NCBI RefSeq assembly: GCF_019710745.1
Contig: NZ_JAHKJW010000013.1
Span: forward strand, 1-64,000
DNA: 64,000 nt
Source: Streptomyces beigongshangae
GTDB lineage: Bacteria > Actinomycetota > Actinomycetes > Streptomycetales > Streptomycetaceae
Reading direction: 5' to 3'
Every line of letters starts with the position of its first letter. Within the stretch, counting starts at the first letter, position 1. The position numbers and the translations under genes are program-made. This document shows positions 26,139-34,614 of the stretch, in pieces. The notes beneath the pieces were generated by a model. It saw only the letters and a program-made list of their open reading frames with translations. It did no database searches and had not been told where the DNA came from.

Positions 26139-26765
26139 ATGAGTACGGCGGAGGAGACGGCCGACGGCGAACCGCAGCCGTGGGCCGAGGTCACCCCGGA
26201 CGCGGCGCGGCGGCTGCTCGTCGCCGCGGTGGAGGCCTTCGCCGAGCGCGGGTACCACGCGACGACGACCCGCGACATCGCGGGCCGGGCGGGCATGAGC
26301 CCCGCGGCGCTCTACATCCACTACAAGACCAAGGAAGAGCTGCTCCACCGGATCAGCAGGATCGGCCACGAGAAGGCCCTGGACATCCTGCGGACCGCGG
26401 CCGGACGCGAGGGCAGCCCGGCCGAGCGGCTCGCCGACGCCGTGAGCTCCTTCGTCCGCTGGCACGCCGGTGGCCGCACCACCGCGCGGGTCGTGCAGTA
26501 CGAACTGGACTCGCTCGGCCCCGACGCCCGTGCGGAGATCATCGCCCTGCGCCGCCGGGTGGACGCCGAGGTGCGCACGATCATCGAGGACGGCGTGGCC
26601 GCGGGGGACTTCGACGTCCCGGACGTGCCGGGCACCACGCTCGCCGTCCTGTCCCTGTGCATCGACGTGGCCCGCTGGTTCAACGTGACCGGCCCCCGTA
26701 CCCCGGAGATGGTCGGGGACCTGTACGCGGACCTGGTCCTGCGGATGGTCGGCGCCGGCACGTAG
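26139..26765 (+). CDS. TetR-family transcriptional regulator
   Basis: 208-residue regulator. The helix-turn-helix lies at about residues 22-68 (ARRLLVAAVEAFAERGYHATTTRDIAGRAGMSPAALYIHYKTKEELL), with a helical effector domain after it. The ATG at 26139 lies after GGAAGGGGCG. A matching palindrome occurs both upstream of this gene and upstream of the MaoC gene, which faces it convergently. The regulon therefore likely includes itself and MaoC, perhaps genes of fatty-acid or acyl-CoA breakdown elsewhere. Ligand unknown. Confidence 0.92.
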   Translation: MSTAEETADGEPQPWAEVTPDAARRLLVAAVEAFAERGYHATTTRDIAGRAGMSPAALYIHYKTKEELLHRISRIGHEKALDILRTAAGREGSPAERLADAVSSFVRWHAGGRTTARVVQYELDSLGPDARAEIIALRRRVDAEVRTIIEDGVAAGDFDVPDVPGTTLAVLSLCIDVARWFNVTGPRTPEMVGDLYADLVLRMVGAGT

Positions 26766-26770
26766 TGCCC

Positions 26771-26800
26771 CGGAGGGGCGCGGGGAACCACGCGACCGGC
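26771..26800 (+). repeat. Dispersed intergenic repeat, copy 3
   Basis: CGGAGGGGCGCGGGGAACCA followed by CGCGACCGGC; carries the AGGGGCGCGGGGAA core shared with the other intergenic copies. Located between convergent tetR and MaoC genes. Confidence 0.72.
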
Positions 26801-26833
26801 CACGACGTACCCGTCCGGCGGGCCGCAAGCGGT

Positions 26834-27295
26834 TCAGAAGTAGTACCGGGACACCGACTCGGCCACGCACACCGGCTTGTCCCCGCCCTCCCGCTCGACG
26901 GTGAAGCCGACGGAGACCTGCACACCGCCCGCCACCTCGTCGACCCCGGTGATCCTCGCCGTGGCGCGCAGCCGCGACCCCACCGGAACCGTCGCGGGGA
27001 AACGCACCTTGTTCGTCCCGTAGTTGACGCCCATCCTGACGCCCTCGACCGCGATCAGCTGCGGCCCGAACAGGGGCAGCAGCGACAGCGTCAGATAGCC
27101 GTGGGCGATGGTGGTCCCGAAGGGGCCGGCCGCGGCCCGTGGGGCGTCCACGTGGATCCACTGGTGGTCACCCGTCGCCTCGGCGAACAGGTCGATGCGC
27201 TTCTGGTCGATCTCCACCCAGTCGCTGTACCCCAACTGCTCGCCCACCGCCGCCTTCAGGTCGTCGGCGGACGTGAAGATCCTCGGTTCTGCCAT
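26834..27295 (-). CDS. MaoC-family dehydratase (hot-dog fold)
   Basis: 153-residue single hot-dog protein. The hydratase-2 motif is visible as [11 protein letters not shown], with the following [16 protein letters not shown] helix, so it should hydrate enoyl-CoA or dehydrate 3-hydroxyacyl-CoA. The ATG at 27295 is preceded by AAAGGCCAGGGAC; the longer frame to 27451 runs through the operator and is rejected. A 24-bp palindrome sits 37 bp upstream, so repression by the TetR at 26139 is likely. Works in acyl-CoA metabolism, plausibly with the nearby acyl-CoA dehydrogenase. Confidence 0.93.
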   Translation of the reverse strand: MAEPRIFTSADDLKAAVGEQLGYSDWVEIDQKRIDLFAEATGDHQWIHVDAPRAAAGPFGTTIAHGYLTLSLLPLFGPQLIAVEGVRMGVNYGTNKVRFPATVPVGSRLRATARITGVDEVAGGVQVSVGFTVEREGGDKPVCVAESVSRYYF

Positions 27296-27331
27296 GTCCC
27301 TGGCCTTTCCCGTCGCTGCGTTCCGGAGCGT

Positions 27332-27355
27332 CATGCTAAGCGACTGCTTAGCATG
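27332..27355. promoter_or_regulatory. Perfect 10-4-10 palindrome, TetR-type operator of the MaoC gene
   Basis: Arms CATGCTAAGC and GCTTAGCATG separated by GACT. Positioned just upstream of the MaoC start and about 60 bp upstream of SoxR. The CTAAGC-N4-GCTTAG core recurs, with one mismatch, before the TetR gene at 26139. Confidence 0.82.
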
Positions 27356-27416
27356 GTCGTCGGGAGGTTGCCTGTCAACGGACCGGGAGGGTGGCGGGCT
27401 GGGTAGGGTTCGAGGG

Positions 27417-27929
27417 GTGCCCCAGATTCCCGAGAAGATCCATGAACTCACGGTCGGCCAGCTCTCGGCCCGCAGCGGTGCCGCCGTCTCGGCCCTGCAC
27501 TTCTACGAGTCCAAGGGCCTGATCAGCAGCCGCCGCACCTCTGGCAACCAGCGCCGCTACCACCGTGACACCCTGCGACGGGTCGCCTTCGTGCGGGCCG
27601 CGCAGCGTGTCGGCATCCCGCTGGCCACGATCCGTGACGCGCTCGCCGAACTCCCCGAGGAACGCACGCCGACGCGGGAGGACTGGGCGCGCCTGTCGGA
27701 GGCGTGGCGCTCCGAACTCGACGAGCGCATCAAGCAGTTGGGCCGGCTGCGGGACCACCTCACGGACTGCATCGGCTGCGGCTGCCTCTCCCTGGAGAAC
27801 TGCGTGCTGTCCAACCCCGACGACGCCTTCGGCGAGCGGCAGAGCGGCTCCCGCCTCATGGTGGAACGCGGCGGCCGACGCGTCCCCCGGCCCCCGGGCC
27901 CACGACGGCAACCCGATCCCCACACCTGA
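27417..27929 (+). CDS. soxR: Redox-sensing MerR-family activator SoxR
   Basis: 170-residue MerR-family protein with the SoxR [2Fe-2S] motif C118-x2-C121-x-C123-x5-C129 ([12 protein letters not shown]). The N-terminal HTH is [26 protein letters not shown], followed by a dimerisation helix. The GTG start at 27417 is chosen because the upstream frame covers the MaoC operator. In Streptomyces, SoxR responds to redox-active secondary metabolites rather than acting through SoxS (established knowledge). I see no convincing SoxR box in the window, so its targets are elsewhere. The C-terminal tail is Arg/Pro-rich. Confidence 0.95.
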   Translation: MPQIPEKIHELTVGQLSARSGAAVSALHFYESKGLISSRRTSGNQRRYHRDTLRRVAFVRAAQRVGIPLATIRDALAELPEERTPTREDWARLSEAWRSELDERIKQLGRLRDHLTDCIGCGCLSLENCVLSNPDDAFGERQSGSRLMVERGGRRVPRPPGPRRQPDPHT

Positions 27930-27993
27930 GCCACCTCCGGGCGCCCCCCCCGTCACCGGGCGCCCGTCCGCCCCCAGGCCCCGCCCTCACCCC

Positions 27994-28716
27994 CTACGAG
28001 GGCCTCACCCCGTACCGGACCAGCGCCTCCCTCACCAACCGGGCGTTCGACGGGGTCCGTTCGCCGTTCGGCAGGGACAGCGTGTCCTCCAGGCCGATAC
28101 GGGTCGCGAGGCCCAGGTGTGCGGCGAGGCGCAGTACGGGCCAGGCGCCGCCGTCCTCCCCGTGCAGCAGGACCGGACGGCCGTGCGCGGCGCCGAGCGC
28201 GGCCAGCAGCTCCCGGGCCGTCCCCTCGGCCGAGCGGGGGTCCGGGTCGGTCACCTCCGCCAGTACGCGCAGCACCCGCGGCCCCAGCGGCGACGCCGCG
28301 AACCGCGCGGCCCCGTCCGTGCCGGACCAGATGCCCGCCTCCACGCCCACGCCCCGCTCCAGCAGCGCGGCGGCGACCTCCTCGGCGCCCGGCTCGTGCC
28401 AGTTGACCGAGGCGTGGTCCGGCAGGACGCTCCACTCGTGCACGCGCGCGACGCGGGCGGCGGGGTCGGGCTCGGCCCAGGCGCCGGTGCTCACCCCGAC
28501 GGGAACGGCCACGCGTGACCGGATTTCGTCCAGCGTCGCCGCAACCGCCTTCGGCGACAGGGTGTCTTCTCCACAGGGGGACTTGGGATGCACATGGATG
28601 TCCGACGCCCCGGCCGCGACGGCTTCCGCCGCGGAGCCGGCCATCGCTTTCGGCGACAGCGGCACGAACGCACCGTCGCCGGACCCGCGCCTCCCGTTCA
28701 CACAGACCTGCACCAT
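27994..28716 (-). CDS. BKACE-family (3-keto-5-aminohexanoate cleavage) enzyme
   Basis: 240-residue TIM-barrel protein of the BKACE family, which condenses beta-keto acids with acetyl-CoA and cleaves them in a zinc-dependent manner. The metal-binding region ASDIHVHPKS and the SVNWHEPGAEEVAAALLERG, LLHGEDGGAW and GLEDTLSLPNGE segments are characteristic. At 240 residues it is shorter than the usual 270-300, because I start at ATG 28716 (MVQVCVNG, with GGGGGC upstream). The 39-residue upstream extension lacks similarity and collides with the divergent gene. Substrate unknown; lysine fermentation is unlikely here, so another beta-keto acid is more plausible. Confidence 0.85.
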   Translation of the reverse strand: MVQVCVNGRRGSGDGAFVPLSPKAMAGSAAEAVAAGASDIHVHPKSPCGEDTLSPKAVAATLDEIRSRVAVPVGVSTGAWAEPDPAARVARVHEWSVLPDHASVNWHEPGAEEVAAALLERGVGVEAGIWSGTDGAARFAASPLGPRVLRVLAEVTDPDPRSAEGTARELLAALGAAHGRPVLLHGEDGGAWPVLRLAAHLGLATRIGLEDTLSLPNGERTPSNARLVREALVRYGVRPS

Positions 28717-28771
28717 GCCCCCGATGGTGCCAGGCGGCACCGACAACCGGAGACCGAAAGGGGAACAGGCG

Positions 28772-29290
28772 ATGAGCCTGGCCATCTGCTCGCTCAAATG
28801 GGAAGCCGCACGTACGGGGGCCCAGAAGATCACGTACGACAGCGACGGGTACCACCTGGTGCGCTTCCCCTACGTCACGGGTGACGAGCAGTACGACCGC
28901 TGGAACATGCACGACCCGGCGAAGGGCGGCACCGCCGCGTCGAAGTTCCCTGACCCCCGCTCGGGGCTGATCTGGCCGAGCCACGACGGCTGGGGCGTCC
29001 TGTCCGCGCTGGTCTTCTGGGAGGCGGACGCCGCCGGACTGGAGTACCGGGCGCGCTTCGTGCGCGACCCGCTGGACCTCACGACGAAGTACAACTCGAC
29101 GGCCACCACCGACTGCGCGCCCACCAGGGGCGGCCAGTACCGGTCCTACATGTGGCAGATGTTCGTCCACCCCGGCACACCGCTCGGCCTGAAGGTCTCC
29201 GTGCGCGGCGCGGGCGACAAGAAGATCCCCACGCCGATGATGCTCGCCGAGTTCAAGCTCGCCATCCACACCGACGTCAAGGTCCCGTAG
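28772..29290 (+). CDS. Conserved hypothetical protein
   Basis: 172-residue protein of unknown function. ATG 28772 is preceded by GAAAGGGGAACAGGCG. No signal peptide or membrane segment. The sequence is rich in aromatic and acidic residues (YDSDGYHLVRFPYVTGDEQYDRWNMHDP; LIWPSHDGWGVLSALVFWEADAAGLEYRARF) and looks like a compact globular beta-rich domain. Divergent from the BKACE gene with 55 bp between starts, so both probably use promoters in that gap. Confidence 0.78.
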   Translation: MSLAICSLKWEAARTGAQKITYDSDGYHLVRFPYVTGDEQYDRWNMHDPAKGGTAASKFPDPRSGLIWPSHDGWGVLSALVFWEADAAGLEYRARFVRDPLDLTTKYNSTATTDCAPTRGGQYRSYMWQMFVHPGTPLGLKVSVRGAGDKKIPTPMMLAEFKLAIHTDVKVP

Positions 29291-29336
29291 GCACTCGTCC
29301 GGGGGTGCGGTTCCGCCGGCGCACCCCCGGCCTCCC

Positions 29337-29945
29337 CTATCCTCCGACCCCCACCAGCAGGCGGCCCCTCCTGCAGTCCACCAGGGCCTCGGGGGTGAGG
29401 ACCGGGCGCGGGACCACGATTCCGCAGGCGGTGCAGACCGGGCCCGAGGACGGCTCGTGGGCCAGGTCGTACATCCAGACGAGGTGCTCGCCCGAACAGA
29501 CCGGGCAGCCGGTGCCCGGCTCCCGCTCCAGCGCGTCGATCAGCCGGCGCAGCACCTCGGCCAGCGGCCCGTGCGGGTGGACGCCGGGGTCGTCGCACCA
29601 GGCGACCCCGAAACCGCCCCAGGTGAGACGGTGCCAGTCGTCCACGCTGCCGGGACTGCGCAGACCGTCGTGCTTCTCCTTCTTGCGGCGCCGGGCGAAC
29701 CCGGCCTCGTAGGCGAGCCAGACGGAGCGGGCCTCCTCCAGCTCGTCCAGTGCGGCCACGAGCCGCGCCGGATCGGGGGACCGGTCCTCGGGGCCGAACC
29801 CGGCCCGGGAGCACAGGTGGTCCCAGGTCGCCCGGTGGCCGTAAGGAGCGAACCGCTCAAGGCACTTGCGCAGTGAATAGCGCCGCAGTGCCAGATCGTT
29901 CCTCGGGTCGCGCACCTGTCTCGCCAGACTACGGAATCCCGCCAT
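29337..29945 (-). CDS. Hypothetical protein with C-terminal zinc-ribbon-like cysteines
   Basis: 202-residue cytoplasmic protein. The helical basic N-terminal two thirds (MAGFRSLARQVRDPRNDLALRRYSLRKCLERFAPYGHRATWDHLC) precede a C-terminal CPVC...CTAC pair (C-x2-C, about 25 residues, C-x2-C) typical of a zinc ribbon. Nucleic-acid or protein binding is possible but unproven. Convergent with the hypothetical gene at 28772; no operon partner. Confidence 0.72.
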   Translation of the reverse strand: MAGFRSLARQVRDPRNDLALRRYSLRKCLERFAPYGHRATWDHLCSRAGFGPEDRSPDPARLVAALDELEEARSVWLAYEAGFARRRKKEKHDGLRSPGSVDDWHRLTWGGFGVAWCDDPGVHPHGPLAEVLRRLIDALEREPGTGCPVCSGEHLVWMYDLAHEPSSGPVCTACGIVVPRPVLTPEALVDCRRGRLLVGVGG

Positions 29946-30275
29946 CGCCCTGCACCTCCGTCACACCTGCACCTGTACTTCGGTCACTTCGGCGTCATCA
30001 CAAGGACGTCGCCGAATAGACGTATCGACACGCGATTCGGCTCCATCTGTTTTCCGGCTGCCGCCGCAAAGCCGCCGACCTGCCGGTTCTCGGCCGCCCA
30101 CGAGGCGGTTTCAGCCTTCTGCCGAGCCTTTCCCGGCCCGTCGGCCGGTTTCGGTCGGCGGCTCCGGCGGGGCACGTCCGGCCCCTCCGGCGCCAAAAAG
30201 TGACGCGTGTTCATCTTCAAACCCGGGGACACCGGCAGTAGCGTCCGGCGCATCCCCGTCCGTGAGGAGTCAGCC
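29946..30275. other. Divergent intergenic region upstream of the penicillin-acylase gene
   Basis: 330 bp between divergent starts, clearly less GC-rich than its surroundings near 30000-30060 and 30195-30225 (for example AAAAAGTGACG and TTCATCTTCAAACC). This suits promoters for both genes, but I cannot name a reliable -35/-10 pair. No ORF with support. Confidence 0.55.
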
Positions 30276-33065
30276 ATGCCCCGGCGTACCCCACGCACCA
30301 TGCTCGACAGACTGAGAACTCCCCGCAGATTCCCCAAGTTCCTCATGGGCGCTTCCATATGCGTTCTCATTGCCGGTCTTCTGTCACCGCTTTCCCGCGC
30401 GATGGCCGCCGACACCCCCGTCCTGGCCGCGGACGATTACTGCGGCGGTCAGTGTTCGGACATCCTCCCGGCGGGCCAGAACGGCAACGCGACCCTCGCC
30501 GAGATCATCCTCAACCAGGCGTTCGGCACCCAGCCCGCCCACGCGGAAGACCAGCTGGGCCCCTATGCCAACCTGGCGTCCGGCCACCGCGCACTCACCG
30601 ACGCCAAGATCAACGACTTCTTCAGGGACGCCTCGTTCGGGGTTCCCGCCGACCAGGTCGAGTCCACCCTGAAGCCCGCCGGACGCACCGACGTGACGAT
30701 CGTCCGCGACAGGAAGACCGGCGTGCCGCACATCACCGGTACCACCCGCTACGGAACCGAGTTCGGAGCCGGTTACGCGGCGGCCCAGGACCGGTTGTGG
30801 CTGATGGACGTCTTCCGGCACGTCGGACGCGGCAAGCTGACCCCCTTCGCGGGCGGAGCCCCCTCGAACCAGGGGCTGGAGCAGGAGTTCTGGCGCCACG
30901 CCCCCTACACCGAGGCCGATCTGCAGGCCCAGATCGACAGCGTGGTGGCGAAGAACGGCGCCCGCGGACAGCAGGCCCTCGCCGACGTCCGGGCCTACCT
31001 CGACGGCATCAACGCCTACATCGACGCCGCCGACAGCGGCCGCTACTTCCCCGGTGAGTACGTCCTGACCGGCCACAAGGACTCGATCACCAACGCCGGG
31101 ACCATCGAGCACTTCAAGGAGACCGACCTGGTCGCCCTCGCCTCCGTCATCGGCGCGCTCTTCGGCTCCGGGGGCGGCGGCGAGGTGAACAACGCGATCT
31201 CGCTCCTCGCGGCCCAGTCCAGGTACGGCGTGGAGAAGGGCACCCAGGTCTGGGAGTCCTTCCGCGAGCGCAACGACCCCGAGGCCGTGCTCACCCTCCA
31301 CGACGGCGAGAGCTTCCCGTACGCCACGAAACCGGCCGTCCCGCAGGGCGCGGCGATGCCCGCCGCCGGCACGGTCACCGAGGAACCCCTGGTGTACGAC
31401 CGCACCGGCAGCGCGGCCACCGCCGGTGCCGCCAGGACGTCCGCCGCGGCGACGGCGAGCGCGCTCGGCTCGGCCCGGCGCGGCATGTCCAACGCCCTCG
31501 TGGTGAGCGGCGAGCACACCGCGAGCGGCCACCCGATCGCCGTCTTCGGACCGCAGACCGGCTACTTCGCGCCACAGCTGCTCATGCTCCAGGAGATCCA
31601 GGGCCCCGGCCTCAGCGCCCGCGGCGCCTCGTTCGCGGGCCTGAGCATGTACGTCGAACTCGGCCGCGGCCAGGACTACGCGTGGAGCGCCACGACCTCC
31701 GGCCAGGACATCATCGACACGTACGCGGTCGAACTGTGCCAGGACGACACCCACTACCTCCACCGCGGCACCTGCACGGCCATGGAGAAGGTCGAGCAGA
31801 CCAACGCCTGGAAGCCCACCACGGCCGACGGGACCGCCGCCGGCTCCTACCGCATGCAGGTCTGGCGCACGAAGTACGGGCCGGTCACCCACCGGGCCAC
31901 CGTCGACGGCAAGAAGGTCGCCTACACCTCCCTGCGCTCCTCCTTCATGCACGAGGCCGACTCGATCATCGGCTTCCAGATGCTGAACGACCCCGGCCAC
32001 GTGAAGAGCCCGGAGACGTTCCAGTCGGCGGTCCAGCACATCAACTACACCTTCAACTGGTTCTACGCCGACGCGGAGCACACCGCCTACTACAACAGCG
32101 GCGACAACCCGGTGCGCGCCGCCGGTGTCGACGCCGAGTTCCCGGTCCGGGCGCAGCCTGCGTACGAGTGGCGGAACTGGACGCCGGCGACGAACACCGC
32201 CGATTACACCCCGCCGTCCGAGCACCCGAACTCGATCGACCAGGACTACTACATCTCCTGGAACAACAAGCAGGCCGAGGACTACACCACGGCCCCCTGG
32301 GGCAACGGCTCCGTCCACCGCGGCAACCTCCTGGACGACCGGGTGCGCAGGCTGGTCACCGAGGGCGGGGTGACCAGGGCGTCCCTCACCAGGGCGATGG
32401 CGGACGCGGGGCTGGCCGACCTGCGCGCCGAGGACGTGCTGCCGAAGCTGCTGCAGGTCATCAGGACCTCACCGGTGACCGACCAGGCGGCAGCGGCGGC
32501 GGTGACCAGGCTCTCCGACTGGGTGACGGCGGGCGCCAAGCGCAAGGAGACGTCGGCCGGTTCGAAGACGTACGCCGACGCCGAGGCGATCCGCATCCTG
32601 GACGCCTGGTGGCCGCTCCTGGTGAAGGCCGAGTTCGAACCGGGCCTCGGCAGCGGCCTCTACACCGCCATGACGAACAACCTCCCGGTCGACGAGGCGC
32701 CCTCGGCGGGCCACGGGCCCACCGGGTCGCACGCCGGCAGCTCGTTCCAGTACGGCTGGTGGAGCTACGTCCACAAGGACATCCGGGCAGTGCTCGGCGA
32801 GCCGGTCCGGGGCGGACTCGCCGAGCCGTACTGCGGCGGCGGCAGCCTCAGCGCCTGCCGGGACATCCTGATCAGCACGCTCAAGCAGGCGGCCGGCCGG
32901 ACCGCGGCACAGGTCTACCCCGGCGACGAGCTCTGCTCGGCGGGCGACCAGTGGTGCGCCGACTCGATCAACCAGCGCACCTTGGGCGGCATCAAGCACG
33001 GGAAGATCAGCTGGCAGAACCGGCCGACCTACCAGCAGGTCGTGGAGTTCACCTCGCACCGGTGA
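30276..33065 (+). CDS. Secreted penicillin acylase-family (Ntn-hydrolase) amidase
   Basis: 929-residue precursor of an N-terminal-nucleophile amidohydrolase. It has a signal peptide (basic start, then ICVLIAGLLSPLSRAMA), an alpha-chain region with AAAQDRLWLMDVFRHVGRGKL, then the autoprocessing junction and nucleophile Ser405 in GMSNALVVSGEHTASGHPI. A beta chain follows with the downstream asparagine/aromatic segments typical of the family (NYTFNWFYADAEHTAYYNSG). The ATG at 30276 follows GTGAGGAGTCAGCC. Members hydrolyse penicillins, acyl-homoserine lactones, cyclic lipopeptides or other N-acyl amides, so quorum quenching or lipopeptide deacylation is as likely as penicillin cleavage. Monocistronic, with a strong hairpin after the stop. 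Confidence 0.92.
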   Translation: MPRRTPRTMLDRLRTPRRFPKFLMGASICVLIAGLLSPLSRAMAADTPVLAADDYCGGQCSDILPAGQNGNATLAEIILNQAFGTQPAHAEDQLGPYANLASGHRALTDAKINDFFRDASFGVPADQVESTLKPAGRTDVTIVRDRKTGVPHITGTTRYGTEFGAGYAAAQDRLWLMDVFRHVGRGKLTPFAGGAPSNQGLEQEFWRHAPYTEADLQAQIDSVVAKNGARGQQALADVRAYLDGINAYIDAADSGRYFPGEYVLTGHKDSITNAGTIEHFKETDLVALASVIGALFGSGGGGEVNNAISLLAAQSRYGVEKGTQVWESFRERNDPEAVLTLHDGESFPYATKPAVPQGAAMPAAGTVTEEPLVYDRTGSAATAGAARTSAAATASALGSARRGMSNALVVSGEHTASGHPIAVFGPQTGYFAPQLLMLQEIQGPGLSARGASFAGLSMYVELGRGQDYAWSATTSGQDIIDTYAVELCQDDTHYLHRGTCTAMEKVEQTNAWKPTTADGTAAGSYRMQVWRTKYGPVTHRATVDGKKVAYTSLRSSFMHEADSIIGFQMLNDPGHVKSPETFQSAVQHINYTFNWFYADAEHTAYYNSGDNPVRAAGVDAEFPVRAQPAYEWRNWTPATNTADYTPPSEHPNSIDQDYYISWNNKQAEDYTTAPWGNGSVHRGNLLDDRVRRLVTEGGVTRASLTRAMADAGLADLRAEDVLPKLLQVIRTSPVTDQAAAAAVTRLSDWVTAGAKRKETSAGSKTYADAEAIRILDAWWPLLVKAEFEPGLGSGLYTAMTNNLPVDEAPSAGHGPTGSHAGSSFQYGWWSYVHKDIRAVLGEPVRGGLAEPYCGGGSLSACRDILISTLKQAAGRTAAQVYPGDELCSAGDQWCADSINQRTLGGIKHGKISWQNRPTYQQVVEFTSHR

Positions 33066-33073
33066 CGTGTCCG

Positions 33074-33108
33074 CCGGAGAGGGGCCGCCGCCGGCGGCCC
33101 CTCTCCGG
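33074..33108 (+). terminator. Hairpin terminator after the penicillin-acylase gene
   Basis: 17-bp perfect stem (CCGGAGAGGGGCCGCCG paired with its complement) starting 9 bp after the stop codon, between convergent genes. No U-tract, as usual in Streptomyces; can act in both directions. Confidence 0.8.
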
Positions 33109-33155
33109 CCGGTCCGCCCCGTGATCCGGGGGGCGGACCGGCGCACCGGCGTGCG

Positions 33156-34409
33156 TCAGCGGTAGAGGAGGTACTCCTCGCGCACGCGCCGGAACGCCGC
33201 CAGCTCGTCCTGCCAGCCCGCCACGACCTCGTCGGCCGTCGCGCCCGCGTCGATCATCGTGCGCACCAGGGTGGAGCCCGTCAGCCTGTCGATCCAGTTG
33301 TCCGGACGCCAGGCGAAACCGCTCCACGCCTGCCTGGCGGTCACCAGCAGCGCGATCCCGGTGCGCACCGGGTCGTAGGCCGCGCGGTCGTGGACGTGGA
33401 CCTGCACACCGCCGACGGTCCTGCCCTGGAACTTGGAGAAGGAGGGCGCGAAGTACGCCTCCCTGAAACGCACCCCGGGCAGCCCGAGCCGATCGGCCGC
33501 GGCGGCCCACCGCCGGTCGACGCCCTCCGCGCCGAGCAGCTCGAACGGCCGGGTCGTGCCGCGCCCCTCCGACAGGTTCGTCCCCTCGAAGAGGCAGGTG
33601 CCCGGATACACCAGGGCGGTGTCGGGCGTCGGCATGTTCGGGCTGGGCGGTACCCAGGGGAGCCCCGAGGCGTCGTGGAAGTCGGACCGCCGCCAGCCCG
33701 ACATCCGCACGGTGTCCAGCGGCACCGGCGCCGCCAGGAACTCCGCGTTGAACAGCCGTGCCAGCTCGGCGACCGTCATCCCGTGCGCCTGCGCGATCGG
33801 CTCCCGGCCCACGAAGGTCGCGAACTCCTTGTGCAGCACGGGCCCGTACGCGCCGCGTCCCGTGACCGGGTTGGGGCGGTCCAGCACCACGAAGCGCCTG
33901 CCCGCGAGCCGGGCCGCCTCCATGCAGTCGTACAGCGTCCAGATGTAGGTGTAGAAGCGGGCGCCCACGTCCTGGATGTCGAAGACGACCGTGTCCACGC
34001 CCGAGGCCGTGAAGATGTCGGCCAGCGGCTGTCCGCTCTTCAGGTACGTGTCGTAGACCGGCAGCCCGGTCGCCGGGTCGTCGTACCGGCCCTCGGAGCC
34101 GCCCGCCTGCGCGGTGCCGCGGAAGCCGTGCTCGGGGCCGAAGACGGCGACCAGGTCCACGCGGTCGTCGGCGTGCATCACGTCGACGATGTGACGCACG
34201 TCCCTGGTGATGCCCGTGGGATTGGTGACGATGCCGACGCGGTCGCCTTCGAGGAGGTCGTAGCCGCTGTCGGCGAGGCGTTCGAAGCCGGTCCGGAGCC
34301 GGCGGGCCGCCGGTCGCGGACCGGCGGGCGCGGCGGCCGCCGCGCCCGCCGGGAGCGCCGTCGCGGCGGTGGTGGCGGCGAGGAGACTGCGTCTGGAGAA
34401 GCGGCGCAC
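33156..34409 (-). CDS. NamZ/DUF1343-family exo-N-acetylmuramidase, secreted
   Basis: 417-residue protein of the DUF1343 family, whose characterised member NamZ releases N-acetylmuramic acid from peptidoglycan ends. The start is GTG 34409 after GGAGGTCCCC. The n-region VRRFSRRSLLAATTA is a Tat-type signal peptide. Family blocks are visible: LEGDRVGIVTNPTG, AVFGPEHGFRG, VFDIQDVGARFYTYIWTL, VLDRPNP, and YPGTCLFEGTNLSEGRGTTRPFE. Likely acts outside the cell in wall turnover or MurNAc scavenging. Convergent with the amidase gene; the upstream open frame to 34835 is a shadow of the SDR gene. Confidence 0.9.
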   Translation of the reverse strand: MRRFSRRSLLAATTAATALPAGAAAAAPAGPRPAARRLRTGFERLADSGYDLLEGDRVGIVTNPTGITRDVRHIVDVMHADDRVDLVAVFGPEHGFRGTAQAGGSEGRYDDPATGLPVYDTYLKSGQPLADIFTASGVDTVVFDIQDVGARFYTYIWTLYDCMEAARLAGRRFVVLDRPNPVTGRGAYGPVLHKEFATFVGREPIAQAHGMTVAELARLFNAEFLAAPVPLDTVRMSGWRRSDFHDASGLPWVPPSPNMPTPDTALVYPGTCLFEGTNLSEGRGTTRPFELLGAEGVDRRWAAAADRLGLPGVRFREAYFAPSFSKFQGRTVGGVQVHVHDRAAYDPVRTGIALLVTARQAWSGFAWRPDNWIDRLTGSTLVRTMIDAGATADEVVAGWQDELAAFRRVREEYLLYR

Positions 34410-34552
34410 GGGGACCTCCGGGTTCGCGGAAGGCTGGCATGTGCACGGTAGGGCTTCCACCGGCCGCACGTAAGCCACCGGATCGGCGTGGCTCCGTCGC
34501 GCCCACACGGCGGAGTCGCACACCGATACGGCCCCACGCCCCTTACCGGGTG

Positions 34553-34568
34553 CATACCGACCGGTTAG
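34553..34568. promoter_or_regulatory. TetR-type operator, site B
   Basis: CATACCGACCGGTTAG; its reverse complement contains ACCGGTCGGTATG, and with the next base the 14-bp string shared with sites A (13381) and C (38721). Lies 47 bp before the SDR start. Confidence 0.75.
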
Positions 34569-34614
34569 TCTGACGGTGGGCAGAGCAGTGATGTCGCCGT
34601 GTCGAAGGAGACCG

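Noticed and set aside
27417..27929. SoxR target genes in the neighbourhood
   Set aside because: I could not find a credible SoxR box in the divergent or nearby promoters; the palindrome before maoC has TetR-type symmetry and a matching copy before a tetR.
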